From Stenocarpella maydis (lineage: Eukaryota; Ascomycota; Sordariomycetes; Diaporthales; Diaporthaceae): DNA of 64,000 nt. Under the pieces are notes generated by a model. The model was given only the letters and a program-made list of their open reading frames with translations. It ran no database searches and was not told where the DNA came from. Positions 1 through 10,653 of the stretch are shown here, one piece after another. The stretch spans positions 190,684-254,683 of the forward strand of contig NQMI01000048.1 in the NCBI GenBank assembly GCA_002270565.1, written 5' to 3'. The translations under genes and the position numbers were made by a program. Position 1 is the stretch's first letter; each line of letters opens with the position of its first letter.

Positions 1-718
1 TGCTGCTTAAAGAGCCGCTCCACATCGACATTGTCACTATAAGACTGTCAGCTACTATTCCAAGAGCGTGGTCATCCTTTCTCTCTCCATTGCCGTATCG
101 TAGACATACCCAGTCAGGTCAATAACCGAGGCGTCGTCGGCCCAAAAGTCGCCGCCCACAGATGGAGTAGTAATCTCAGTGTGTTGGGGACTCGGGGTAG
201 TTCTTCGAGACTTGACACGGGAGCTGGAGAAGGCGTCGTAATCGAGATGAGCACCAAAGGTCCGCTTCTTGTGACCAAAGGCAGATCCCGAGGCACTGGC
301 GGGTGTGAGGTTTCCGGAGTTCGAGTAGGAACTTGGGCCTATAATGGAGAATGCTTAGTACAAGTAGAACTCCGGACGGCACGTATAACTCACCAGCATA
401 ATCGTCCTGCTGATACCACGGCATTGCAGCGCTGGATTTGGCTGCCTTCTTAGAGCCTGCCTCGGGGTCAGAAAATGGACGAGTGGACGGCGGCGACAGG
501 CGTGTGGCAGGACCTTGGGTATTGCCTCGGGCTTTGTTTATAGCCTTCTGCAATCTGGCAACCTCTTTCCTGGCTTCTGAGATCTGTCTTGGGGTGTCGC
601 TGTCTTGGGGACCTTCTTCGAGGGATGCGAGGATGGTTCTCGAGATTGTCAAGTCATCGAGGAGGACGTCCAAGCCGGGCAGAGTCGCCTCAGCAGAACT
701 GGATGAGGCTCCGTCCAT
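1..718 (-). CDS. N-terminal part of an unidentified nuclear-type protein, 3' truncated by window edge
   Basis: Three exons can be joined in frame: 718-394, 338-110 and 36-1. Intron 1 (339-393) starts GTGAGT and ends TATAG; intron 2 (37-109) starts GTATGT and ends TTATAG. The ATG at 718 is the first ATG of the frame; a GTG 30 bases upstream is in frame but unlikely to be used. About 196 residues are visible. They begin acidic and Ser-rich, then show a probable helix or coiled coil (key segment ISEARKEVARLQKAINKARG), a Ser/Pro-rich basic stretch, and finish with an acidic VIDLTGDNVDVERLF segment. That arrangement resembles the disordered N-terminus of a large chromatin protein, possibly SNF2-type, but no catalytic domain lies in the window, so the family is a guess. 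The remainder of the gene lies to the left. Confidence 0.5.
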
Positions 719-1670
719 ATTAGTAGGTGCGGCGTGAGACGACTGCACAGCCGGCCTTGTGTGCTTGGGTACGGCTGCCGACTATCCCGACGGCAAACGC
801 AGCGGATTGCCTGGGTCGCACAAGAAGTGTTAGCATCTTTTTTTTGCTGCACCTGTCTCAAAGCGATCAGGCTGCAGCTGCCTGAACCCGGGACGATTCC
901 TCGAGGGGCTGGTTTACTTGTTCTGCATCGACCAAACGGTCGCTCTCCCGGGCGGGGTCTCGCAGAAAGTTGCAGGTGCAATCAGTCGCCGAGATGTTTG
1001 TTCAGTGGCGTGCATGCAGGCGCAGGACGGAGGCTGCAGATGCAGCATGCGTGTTTGCTCCGAGCAGGTCGCTCGCTCAAAGAGGGGAGGATGGTACACG
1101 CACAAGCGACTGACTAGACGTCAAACTTACGAGGCTTGGCCAGAGCTAAGTGATGGCACCTCGGTTAGATTTTGGATGGTTCGGGAAGGAGATGGTTGCT
1201 ATGGCGCTCTGCTTCCCAAAGACGCGCTTGTTCGTGGTGCCCACGGTTCGCGACTCACAATTAAAGTGGCGAAGCGGCAGGCAACCAACACCCCCACCAA
1301 AGGGCTCATTCATTGTCTGCCCAGGCTGAGGCCAGGTGGTCCCACTGCAGAAATCCAGCCGCAGGGGCTTTTTCTTTACCAAGGTAATTTTAGATACCTA
1401 GGTACCTACCTAAGTACCCAAGGTACTAGCATAATCTACAGACACCTAGAGTACCCAGGTATAGATATACATAGAGAATAGCCATCTTTCTAGAATATAC
1501 ACATTAATATACATATATACCTAGGTATAAATATATTCTTCCCCCCCCTCCCATACAGAGGGCACCCAGTTTTCACTTGGGCCAGAAATGAGCAATCGTT
1601 GATGGCCGGGCGACCTCCGTGCCTTGCGCCTGGGCCTATCAACCGCTGTGTCTGACAAACGAAACTTGGA
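719..1670. other. Intergenic, promoter side of the left-edge gene
   Basis: No open frame here looks like a gene. The far half (about 1385-1530) is rich in near-palindromic TACCTAGGTA-type words, a low-complexity pattern common in Sordariomycete intergenic DNA. The start of the left-edge gene faces this region, so its promoter should lie in the first few hundred bases. Confidence 0.5.
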
Positions 1671-1678
1671 CCCCCCCC

Positions 1679-1719
1679 CCTGGTTGGTTGTTGACTAATC
1701 CGTCTGCCGCCTCTAATTT
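1679..1719 (+). repeat. 41-bp repeat motif, copy 1
   Basis: A C-run is followed by CCTGGTTGGTTGTTGACTAA and then an ATCCGTCTGCCGCCTCTAATTT segment. The motif recurs almost unchanged at 2998-3037 in the same orientation and at 3914-3954 inverted. Downstream similarity between copies 1 and 2 continues (AAAACGCGGAACCCCC, then pyrimidine-rich ACTTGCC/TACATACTC words). It looks like the end of a dispersed element. Confidence 0.65.
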
Positions 1720-1739
1720 GCACCAAAACGCGGAACCCC

Positions 1740-2200
1740 CACGTACTTGCTAACTTGCCCAATTACGTACTCATCAACTTGCCCAGCTACATACTCATTA
1801 ACTTACCTAATGTTGAATGGCCTTTGCCATATGGCGATAGTACGTACGTACGTGGGGTTCTGTTTGATGGGTCTGTAATTGCTTTCTTTTGTCTAACCAT
1901 CTGGAGGAAGCAGGGGCATTTCGTACAAACAGGAAAAGTAGCCTCTTCCCCTACCAAGCCCCTTAGCTTAATCAGGCAGCCTAGCCCAATAGGATTACAT
2001 ATAATCCAATAGGGCAATATTCCAATACAAACTCTTTTTTCTTTTAAGATTATACACTCCTGGAAACTATAGTTTTTAATTAAATTAAATTACTTATATA
2101 ATAGCTCTTTTTTAAAGCTACCTTTTATAACTAAAGTTAAATTAATTAACCCATAAATAATTAAGCCTAGTATAAATATTATATAATATATTTAACAGGT
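1740..2200. other. AT-rich repeat island, left part
   Basis: ACTTGCC/TACATACTC-type words give way to strongly AT-rich sequence with many TTAATTAA-like stretches. No gene is visible. The base composition is what RIP leaves in old transposon DNA. Confidence 0.5.
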
Positions 2201-2297
2201 TAGTCAACCCTTAAATATTATATAAAAGATAATTATTAAAATAATAAATAAAGGAAACTCTTCTTTAGCCCTTTTAACAGCTTCTTTATTTGCTATG

Positions 2298-2420
2298 AAT
2301 AAATTACTTATTAATAAATTACTTATTAATAAATGACTTATTAATAAATGACTTATTAATAAATTACTTATTAATAAATTACTTATTAATAAATTACTTA
2401 TTAATAAATTACTTATTAAT
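2298..2420. repeat. 15-bp AT minisatellite next to an assembly gap
   Basis: About eight tandem copies of AATAAATTACTTATT are present, two carrying an A-T-G-A variant (AAATGACTT). The array runs straight into a block of 25 undetermined bases, so its true length is unknown. The open frame through it is only the repeat translated. Confidence 0.9.
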
Positions 2421-2445
2421 NNNNNNNNNNNNNNNNNNNNNNNNN
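2421..2445. other. Assembly gap of 25 undetermined bases
   Basis: Twenty-five Ns immediately follow the 15-bp tandem repeat. The gap was probably caused by the repeat, and 25 may be a placeholder length. Confidence 0.99.
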
Positions 2446-2997
2446 AAAAAGAGGAATGGTACATAAGGAACTCCAGTTATTGTTATAGTAGAGGATGCTC
2501 TGCTAACACATCAGCCGGTTTTACTTGGCCGCCACTGCAGGCGTTGTGTGCTGGGCCAGACGGAACGTCTATAGATGCCGTGGTTCCACTTGGCGGGCAT
2601 CATTCGACGCGGCTTTGCCAACGGCTTCCACTGTCAGCCAAATATCTATATTGATTCGCAGCAAGTGACTATGAACAAGGAATCATTACGAACAGACCTG
2701 GGCTAAATATCTCGATGTGTGACCATCACCCATACCGATTTTGACATCGCGGCCCGCCTAGCCTTCGACAAAACATGGCAATTTAAGTAAGGCTGGGGGC
2801 TCTGGGCTTCCCGGTTAATTTTCACTTGGAAGCAGCTGACCTCTATCACGTACTGGCAATGTTGTGCAGTTCTTGGTAAATCGAGGAAGCTGTACCCCAG
2901 CATTTGCTATTCGTCCAGAATAATCCTATGAACGGGAATCTTGACACACCGCGGCACGCGCCAGGGACGCTGTGTTTGAAAACAAACCTTCCCCCCC

Positions 2998-3037
2998 CCT
3001 GGTCGGTTGTCACTAATCCGTCTGCTGCCTCTAATTT
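2998..3037 (+). repeat. 41-bp repeat motif, copy 2
   Basis: Same motif as at 1679-1719: CCTGGTCGGTTGTCACTAAT followed by CCGTCTGCTGCCTCTAATTT. It is preceded by a run of Cs, as is copy 1. The sequence then enters a strongly AT-rich stretch (3060-3600). Confidence 0.65.
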
Positions 3038-3913
3038 GCATCAAAACGCGGAACCCCCAACAATTAACCTATAACAATAATAATAACAGTTAATAATACT
3101 GTTAACTACCTATTTACCAACTTGCCTAGCTACATACTCTTTAACTTGCCTAGCTACCTACTTACCCAGCTATCTAACTTACTCACTACCTACTTACTCA
3201 AACTTACCTACTTACTAACTCTGCCAACTGCCCTCTTGCTCGTTATCTAGAGGGAGAGGGCCCATCTTGTATAGATGATCCTAGGGCGGCAGAAGCAGCA
3301 AAGTGGATAAGCTAATAATTAAATAGGTATGCCAGCATGACCTTATCCTAGGGCTATTAGCATACATGCAACCTCTTAAAAAAGCTTATAATTAATAATA
3401 TAACTTCTATTATTAAGAATATATAAAATAAAGTAATAATAGCTTTAATTATCTAATAGGCTTATTTTATAATATAATATAGAAGTAACCGTACTTATAA
3501 GGACGCCCTATCTATAACTTAAGTTGAAATCTATAAAGTTCCCTACTACTGGGTTTAATACAAAAGTTAGATTAGATATGAATCTGGGATAAGATAAAAG
3601 GGAGCACAAGCCTTCTTCCCAGACCCACCTTCCTCCCCTCCCCCCCTAAAAGGCCTCTTCCTTTTAGAAGACCCCCTTCCTTTTTAGATCCCCTTAAGGC
3701 TTCTTACTTCCTATAGGGATCTTATTCCTACCTACCTAAATAAGGAGGGCTTCTTACTCCCTAGAAGGCCCCCTTCCTACCTAAAGGGCCCCTTCTTTCT
3801 TAAACCCCTAGGGTATTAGCTCGGCCCTATTACTCCTATCTGCACTTATCCCTGCTGTCGCTGCTTGCAGCGCAGTTAAGTTCTTGTTAATAATATTCTA
3901 ATACAAATTATAT
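3038..3913. mobile_element. Decayed, AT-rich element between inverted motif copies (probable RIP-degraded DNA transposon or MITE)
   Basis: This segment is bounded by the 41-bp motif in direct orientation on the left and inverted orientation on the right, about 0.96 kb end to end. The interior is mostly A and T with no usable open frame. A block at about 3630-3810 repeats CCC-TTCCT and AGGGCTTCTTACTCCCTAG-type words. The differences between the terminal copies include several C/T or G/A transitions, as expected from RIP. No transposase similarity remains to identify the class. Confidence 0.4.
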
Positions 3914-3954
3914 AAATTAGAGGCGGGAGACAGATTAGTTAACAACCAACTAGG
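3914..3954 (-). repeat. 41-bp repeat motif, inverted copy 3
   Basis: The reverse complement starts CCTAGTTGGTTGTTAACTAA and continues TCTGTCTCCCGCCTCTAATTT. It differs from copy 1 at four positions, three of them purine or pyrimidine transitions. With copy 1 or copy 2 it forms a terminal-inverted-repeat arrangement. Confidence 0.6.
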
Positions 3955-4149
3955 AGGGGTAGGTTTTATTTTTCCAGATATAGTAGTTCAAAACTTAGAC
4001 TAATCAGAGGCCAGTTAATGATTGTATACTGATTGACTGGAGTAAATACAAAGAAAAACCCCTAGTCTAGGTGAGAACCCTAACCCGAAGAGGGAGAGGG
4101 GGCCTAGGAAGGGGACCCTCTCTCTAGGTATACCGAGGGCGCTACGGAG

Positions 4150-4215
4150 GCCGTGGGGGGGTTCGTCGCCGGAGACGAGCGGAGCGAGTAACAACCGGCA
4201 GGGGTTTCCACATGG
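4150..4215. repeat. Small GC-rich hairpin repeat, copy A
   Basis: A GC-rich patch in AT-rich surroundings contains CGTCGCCGGAGACG, which can fold, then GAGCGGAGCGAGT and CCGGCAGGGGTTTCCAC. The same word order (GAGCGAGCGGAGTGAGT, then CCGGCAGGGGCTTTCCAC) recurs at 25097-25211, so the two patches belong to one repeat family. Confidence 0.5.
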
Positions 4216-5700
4216 TATCGATTTAGGACAGAATATTCAAATCAGGGCGAGCAAAGTATCTACATCGTCCCAAAGTGCTTGCCATGTCCTGACATTCACG
4301 CGGGGTGTAGCTGCGTGAAGAAACCAGCTATGGAAGACTACAAAACACTCAAAGTCAACATGTGGTCTCTAATAGGAGCTATAGTTTAATTTAATGAGCA
4401 GTAGTATCTTGCTTGAAACCGGCTTTAGTGCCTGCGTGCCGAGTTTTAACGCATGCTCAAGTGTGAAGCGGTTAAGTGTTCCGACGAAATGGCTACTCAT
4501 CAGCATTCTCAGTGCTCAACCACATTGAAGCTGACGTATTACTGCAACAACGGCATAATAAACGAGTCTTGTCAGGGAGAACCAGGACATAGGGTCTTGT
4601 CATTATTGGCGCACTCATGAATGTGATCTTGTCCAATGAGTAAGCTTTATGAAACGTTGGCTAACGTCTCAAATACTTAGGTATGCTTTGGAATGAAAGA
4701 TACAGTAGTCCTTATAGCATGCACGTGTTACGCATTCCTGAGCCAGTCTGAGTGTGATGAGTATTAAGGTATTACTTCCCACGTGACAATGCTGAGTAGG
4801 ATGCATGATGAAGAGGCAGCTATGGAATGAAAAGATGACCTCCTGGAGCAATAGTCATGAGGCTGTGCCCCCACCCTGGGAGCTGAGACTTCAAGTGCTA
4901 TGATTTCAAGAATAGTATCCTAGGCAACTTTCTTGGTTACCTAGCCGGTAGAAGAGCTGGGTAGGTAGATGTTAACTGGTAGAATAACTACCTAGGTAGG
5001 GCTTAAGTGCTAAAGGACAGCCTCTTTATAAATGTGGGGAATACAACCCACTACAACCAACCCGGTTGACTCACAATTTTGCCTGGTCAACTCGACCTTT
5101 ACTATCTGGTATCCCGTCCATGAAAATAGCTTGCAAGGGGCTATCATGACGGCATTCAAGTGTGTGCGGTACTCATTAATATTGGGTACCGTACGCACAC
5201 TTTCATACTGGGTTAGCAACTTATGATCCAAGGAGGGAAAGTGTCAAATTGATCCATTCATATCTTATTTCGAACCGAGTGAGCGTTGGATCAAGCCGCA
5301 GAGACTACTGAGTAGGTAAGTAGGTAGTCAACATGGTTTCGTACTGAATCTAATCCTAATACCTCCCCCCCCCCCCCATTTTTTTTGAAAAAAAAAGAGC
5401 GCAAGGCACCATTCTGTCCACACATTTTTAAACGCCCAAAGACCCAGCGTTAGATAACAAATACAATGCCAATAGCAATAGCTTCAAAATACTGGCATGC
5501 CTAGACCCTCAGTGTTGGAACTGAGACGATAGGGTTAGGGCTCACGCACACCGAGCTGGGGAGACCCTGGCCGTGACGAATCCAACCTCATTTGCTCCAA
5601 GGCGGCGTCTCCACCAGCCCGATCCATTCTTTTGCTTCCAGACAGCCAGACATCCAGACGGAACAGACCTAGAAGCGATTGGTAGCGGCCCGAGCATGAG
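4216..5700. other. Intergenic, no gene seen
   Basis: Only short open frames are present and none resembles a protein. At 5364-5396 there is a C14 run followed closely by T8 and A9 runs. The last few hundred bases should carry the promoter of the lactate dehydrogenase gene. Confidence 0.5.
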
Positions 5701-7521
5701 ATGTTGCCACGGTATCGTCCAGCTCAGGCTCGACAGCCCATGAGCATCGCCTTTATTGCGAGGTCGGGCTTCGGCTTTACACCCCCGTCAGCTCAACAAC
5801 AGGGTGTCCTGGCACGGCAACGATGGAAGTCGACCACAGCTAAGAAACGATTTGCTCCAGTCAAAGAATACAAGCCGCATACGGTGAAGACTGCGGATCA
5901 AAGACCTCCGAAGGCCCCGGGCCAAACTCAAGCTTCAGAGCAGCCCAAAGGCTCGGGTCCAAATCCGGATGGTGACCGGCCTCGGCTCCCCATACCCTAC
6001 TATCTGGCCCTGCCAGCAACCTTTATAGCAATAGCTATTGCAGTCATCTACTTCAGGAGACCGGACGAAGGCCGGCCGTCTCCATATGCTACTCGTGAAG
6101 TGATGCTCCAGGCCGCCAGCGAGATTGCGGGCCTGATTGGGGTGGGCCATGTTACTTACGACGACGACGTCCTCGATCACCATGGGCACTCCGAATGGAG
6201 CACATCCAACACTCCGGTGCGAGCTGTTGCTGTCGTCTACCCGCAGTCTACGGAAGACGTCGTCGCTATTGCCAAGACCTGCAGTGCTCGGCGCGTGCCC
6301 ATGATACCCTATGGGGCGGGTTCGTCTGTGGAGGGCAACTTCTCACAGCCGTACTCCGGGATTTGCATAGACTTCACGAACATGGACCAGGTCATTGCTT
6401 TCAGGCCGGATGACATGGACGTTACCGTTCAGCCAGGTGTCAACTGGATGGACCTGAACACAAAGATTGCAGAGTCGGGACTATTCTTTCCCATGGACCC
6501 ATCACCCACGGCGACGTTTGGCGGAATGGTGTCTACAAACTGCAGCGGGACAAATGCTATGAGATATGGGACGATGAGAGATTGGGTCGTGAACTTGACA
6601 GTAGTCCTGCCGGATGGAAGCGTGGTCAAGACTAGGAGGCGGCCTCGCAAGACGTCCGCGGGCTACAATCTCACCTCCCTCTTCGTCGGTGCCGAGGGCA
6701 CACTCGGGATCGTGACAGAAATCACGCTGAAGCTCGCCCCAATACCGGCAGACACGTCTGTTGCGGTGGTGGCCTTCCCCAGCATCTCGGCAGCAGCCAA
6801 GGCAGCCACCTCGCTGATCCGATCGGGAATTCCGCTCGCGGCGCTCGAGATCATGGATGACGTGCAGATGCAAATCCTCAACAAGCAGGGCAGCGAGACC
6901 GTCCGCAAGAGGAATTGGGAGGAGAAGCCGACACTATTCATCAAGTACTCAGGAACGACGGACGGCATCAAGAGCGACGTCAAACGCTCGACTGAGATCA
7001 TCAAAAGCGTCTCCAGCAATGTCCCCATCCATTTTGCCAAGACGAAGCAGGACGAGCACGATCTCTGGTCGGCACGCAAGGAGGCGTTGTTCACGATGGT
7101 CAGCAACCGGCCCGAAGGGACGGAGGTGTGGTCTACCGATGTGGCCGTCCCGCTGTCGAGGTTGGCCGAGATCATCGAGATATCGAAGAAGGAATGCGGC
7201 TCCCTCGGAATATTTGCGAGCGTCATCGGCCACATAGGAGATGGAAATTTCCATGTGGCGATGATGTATGACCCTAGAGACGAAAAGATGACGAAGAGGG
7301 TCAGTCATGTGGTCCACGATATGATGAGTAGGGCGTTGGAGATGGAGGGCACAGTATCGGGGGAACATGCTATTGGAATTGGAAAGAAGGAGTGTCTGCT
7401 AGATGAGCTGGGAAGTGGTACTATTGGTCTGATGCAAACGCTCAAGATGTCTGTTGATCCATTGTGGATAATGAACCCGGGCAAAGTTTTTGATATGCCT
7501 AAAGATCGGACGGAATGTTGA
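5701..7521 (+). CDS. DLD1: D-lactate dehydrogenase (cytochrome), mitochondrial, FAD-linked
   Basis: One uninterrupted frame of 606 residues. The enzyme oxidises D-lactate to pyruvate with FAD and passes electrons to cytochrome c at the mitochondrial inner membrane. The N-terminus is basic and hydroxylated, like a mitochondrial presequence, and is followed by a hydrophobic segment at about residues 100-118 that would anchor it in the inner membrane. The FAD-binding PCMH fold follows, with the pyrophosphate loop at about 203-213 (PYGAGSSVEGN). The C-terminal FAD-oxidase domain carries GHIGDGNFHV and SGEHAIGIGK, both typical of the DLD/glycolate oxidase GlcD family. The length fits the fungal DLD1 group, and the anchor argues against the soluble D-2-hydroxyglutarate dehydrogenase branch. 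The upstream Met was chosen because the basic leader is continuous from it; a Met at residue 14 is an alternative. Confidence 0.93.
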   Translation: MLPRYRPAQARQPMSIAFIARSGFGFTPPSAQQQGVLARQRWKSTTAKKRFAPVKEYKPHTVKTADQRPPKAPGQTQASEQPKGSGPNPDGDRPRLPIPYYLALPATFIAIAIAVIYFRRPDEGRPSPYATREVMLQAASEIAGLIGVGHVTYDDDVLDHHGHSEWSTSNTPVRAVAVVYPQSTEDVVAIAKTCSARRVPMIPYGAGSSVEGNFSQPYSGICIDFTNMDQVIAFRPDDMDVTVQPGVNWMDLNTKIAESGLFFPMDPSPTATFGGMVSTNCSGTNAMRYGTMRDWVVNLTVVLPDGSVVKTRRRPRKTSAGYNLTSLFVGAEGTLGIVTEITLKLAPIPADTSVAVVAFPSISAAAKAATSLIRSGIPLAALEIMDDVQMQILNKQGSETVRKRNWEEKPTLFIKYSGTTDGIKSDVKRSTEIIKSVSSNVPIHFAKTKQDEHDLWSARKEALFTMVSNRPEGTEVWSTDVAVPLSRLAEIIEISKKECGSLGIFASVIGHIGDGNFHVAMMYDPRDEKMTKRVSHVVHDMMSRALEMEGTVSGEHAIGIGKKECLLDELGSGTIGLMQTLKMSVDPLWIMNPGKVFDMPKDRTEC

Positions 7522-8048
7522 ACACAAGGCGAAAGAGAAAAAAGTCTCCAGTTTCGGAATGAGCCCAGCACAGACACAGCTGTTGAGACAGTGTTGGGTA
7601 TGATGTCGATGAAATTTGTTTGTTGACACGCTCGAGCACTGCACAGGAATAATTAGATTAGACATAGCCACTGAACCAAGAGGATAATTACTGTGTATGA
7701 ATTTATGGAGGTGAGCAATACAACCCTGCCATCAGCCCTCTCTGGGGACTCGTCTCAGAACTTTGCCGGGACTACTTGTGTTTAGCCCATGGTTTCACTC
7801 GATCCTGCATTCGCGCGTGTTTGTAGCTCCCAGGGTGAATAAACAGAAAGCCTCGAATTCTCAGGTGGAGCTAGGGTATTACAGCTGAAGCCCGATGTTT
7901 CTCAGGCAACCCCGGGGCTCCTGCGTCAAGTTCGTTGGAGCCTTGTCTTCTAAATTAATCACTTCTCCACAACCTCCCTTCTTGCCGCATCTCTAAACCA
8001 CCGTCAAAAAACTCCCCACCACAGTCTATCGCCCAAGAGAGTCCGAAA
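7522..8048. other. Intergenic, no gene seen
   Basis: This is the 3' region of the lactate dehydrogenase gene and the upstream flank of the broken gene that follows. No convincing open frame or RNA gene. Confidence 0.5.
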
Positions 8049-9264
8049 ATGGGTCTCAATCCGGGATCCCGGGCGATCATCGTCGGAATCCGGGAAGCAA
8101 AGCCAGACATGGGCTTGAAGAAGCTGACGACAGAGGTAGGCAGCCCAGGTGAAGACCTCAGAGGGAAGAGAAAACAAATGGGCTCACACGCCAAATTGGC
8201 GATACTGACGCGTCATTTCTATTTGTAGGTCAACGAGCTCCTGCCATCGAAGATGCAGATCAAACATCACGAGCTGCGCGACTTCGTTCGATCTTGGGAA
8301 CCCACCGGCGGCGCCGCGCCCGTCAAGCCTCTCGACGTCAAGCCTCGCGACGAGCCCTTCACAAGAGACGTTGCTGAGAAAGCATTCGTTCTTTCCGGGA
8401 GGCCCAGCGCGAGTTCCTCCTCAACCTGGACCGCGATTCCATTACAAAGATGTACAACACGGGCCATTCGGCCAAGTGCCACCCGGTTTCTCATCTGCGT
8501 CACCATCTTGAATTGCTGCTGGTCCTGATGGGGATCCAACCCTGTGTCCTTTTCGTGAGCCCCAAAGAGACTGGAACCGTCGTGATGGGTGAGATGGTAC
8601 TCCGCTGCCTCGTTCCCGTAATGGAGCAGCTCGACTTGGAGTCATATGGGTTTAGACTGCTCTGTATGTATACATGTCGCTTTCATCCTTTTCCTAAAAC
8701 GCCCGGTCCGTTTCTGGATGTATTCAGGGGCTGGAAAAGAAAACAGAGAGTCATAACAAGAGTATAGTAGACATTTGACTGACCCCCTTACAGATATCGC
8801 TGCAGACGTCAAGACCTCCTCCACCCATTTCCGAGGCTACAAGGGGTCGTGGGCCCTCGCAGACGCTCGGTCGCCAATATGATCTCTCGTCCGCGACATC
8901 TTCATGGATTTATCGCGCAGAGACCAGACCCGCCGCATCCCCGAGGAGATGATGTGCCGTGTGCTTGGATTCCCCGTGAACACGAACATCCTTATCAACG
9001 AGGTTGTCATTCGGGACAGAACAGAGCACTCACTGCTTCGGGATAGCTGGGACCAGGACGCTTGCCACGTCAACGTGGCCAAAATCTTCTGTGACGATGG
9101 CGGCGTCAAAGAGTGGGAAGCCATCATGAGCTACTTTTCTGAAGTGCAGTGAGATTGCGGAGCGGCTGGGCACTGTGCTGCATCTCGATATGGTTGAGCA
9201 CCCGATGATGGAACAGTGGTGTTACATGAATGGCCTGTTTATGGGGGAAGATGATGAATCGTGA
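8049..9264 (+). pseudogene. Decayed gene of an unrecognised fungal family
   Basis: A gene-like trace with two good introns but three lesions. Exon 1 (from the ATG at 8049) joins at 8135/8229 across a 93-bp intron (GTAGGC...TTGTAG). The frame then shifts at about 8371-8390; downstream the protein-like frame continues past MYNTGHSAKCHP to a second intron at 8664-8793 (GTATGT...TTACAG). After that intron the same frame meets a TGA at 8880-8882, where Trp (TGG) would be a simple ancestor, and then reads on through MDLSRRDQTRRIPEEMMCRV. A further one-base shift at about 9143-9150 is needed to reach a C-terminus ending GEDDES at 9264. I do not recognise the family. The intact version would be about 330 residues, soluble, with no signal peptide. 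Confidence 0.6.
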
Positions 9265-10653
9265 GCGAGAAACTATGGGAATCCGGGTTTGCGATGGCAT
9301 GCCACAAGCGAAGCATGATGTGGCATGTTGATCGCCATTGCCCTGCCTCGACATGACACTTGGACAAATCATTCGTGCCAGCGTGGTCTCTCACGCCCCA
9401 GTCGTCTGTACAACAATATCAGCAGAGTCCATCCTGAAGTACTCTATATTTGTGTGTGTGTGTGTGTGTGTTGCCGATCCTTCCTGCTTTCCTCTCTGTG
9501 TAATGCCTTTTTCCCTAAGAGGGAGCAGCTGCTCAATTCTACACGCAGCCCCTGCCCAGGTGCCTTTATCTTCGTTTCTGCACAGCTCCTCTCTCCATCT
9601 TCCTGTCATATCTCAGTGTCTATTGCTCTGTCTCGCCGTTCGTGTCTCTTCCAAGCGCCCTCTCATATGATACTCGTGGCCATGTATGAACAACGGAAAC
9701 ATGGTCCTAGAAGCTAAAAATGGCCCAGGTGCCATCCATCTTGTCTTTTTTGATACCTACCTAAGGTAGACTCAACATGGTCAAAAAGGATTTGGTGCTC
9801 TGGGCTGTCGCCCCTCATTCTTCTGGTATTTTCTTTCTATTTCTAGATAGGGTCTGGGCACATGTGGACCGTGGCTTGACTCTGGACATGCTCGGGTTCC
9901 CCATCTATGATGTCTAGTAAATTTCTTACTACCATTCACCAACGACTGTCCTTTAGACTCTTCAGTCACGAACTAAGCTGGCTCTTCTTATCGATTACGG
10001 CAGCCTTTATCCTGTATTAAACCTCTTCGAACCAAACCCATGTGCACACCCCGTCACTTCAAGTTGGCAAGGAAATTCCGTCTGTGGCCAACTAGATTCC
10101 ACATTTGCCAGTGGTCTCTTCTTCTTCTACAGCGCACAACACATGACTTTTGTATCTCTCGATACCGACTCAACACGTTAGGTTTTGCGACATTGGAGGC
10201 ACACAAACGACTTGCCTTCGTAGCCAGGTCTTCAAACAGTTAAGGCAAGTGGTCCTTTCCACCTCGCAAGCATAACACCCAAGTGAAGTTCAACGAAGAC
10301 TACCAATCCCATCGTCCGCTTTTGTTTGCCCTTTTGGTTGTCCTTCAATTCCTACCCAGATCGCTCCCTCATCACCCAACTCCCTTCCCCTCTCCATTAA
10401 CTGGTCTTCTGCCCAAGTCTCTCTGCCTTCTGAGCTGAACTCCTCTCAACACCACCCCCCCCCCAGGTTGTGAACCTCAAGTCTTTGATGTTTGCAGACC
10501 GCCAGATCCTTTCGACTCCAGCATCTCCCCTTCCAGGCGCACTTCCAATCCAAATTCAGCAGATAAAACCTCACTTCCTGCTTTGATTGTTCAAGATCAT
10601 CTTTCTGTCATCATCTAGAGCATCGCAGCTGACCAAACAGCTCCTTGAACAGC
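9265..10653. other. Intergenic with a (TG)10 microsatellite; promoter of the subtilase gene
   Basis: No supported gene. A (TG)10 run lies at 9451-9470. The last 300 bases before 10654 are strongly pyrimidine-rich (CT tracts and a C run near 10456), a usual feature of fungal core promoters and 5' UTRs. Confidence 0.5.
9451..9470. repeat. (TG)10 microsatellite
   Basis: Ten perfect TG dinucleotides between the broken gene and the subtilase promoter. Confidence 0.95.

Noticed and set aside
2204..2464. Minus-strand open frame reading LISNL repeats
   Set aside because: Translation of the 15-bp tandem repeat through an assembly gap, not a protein.
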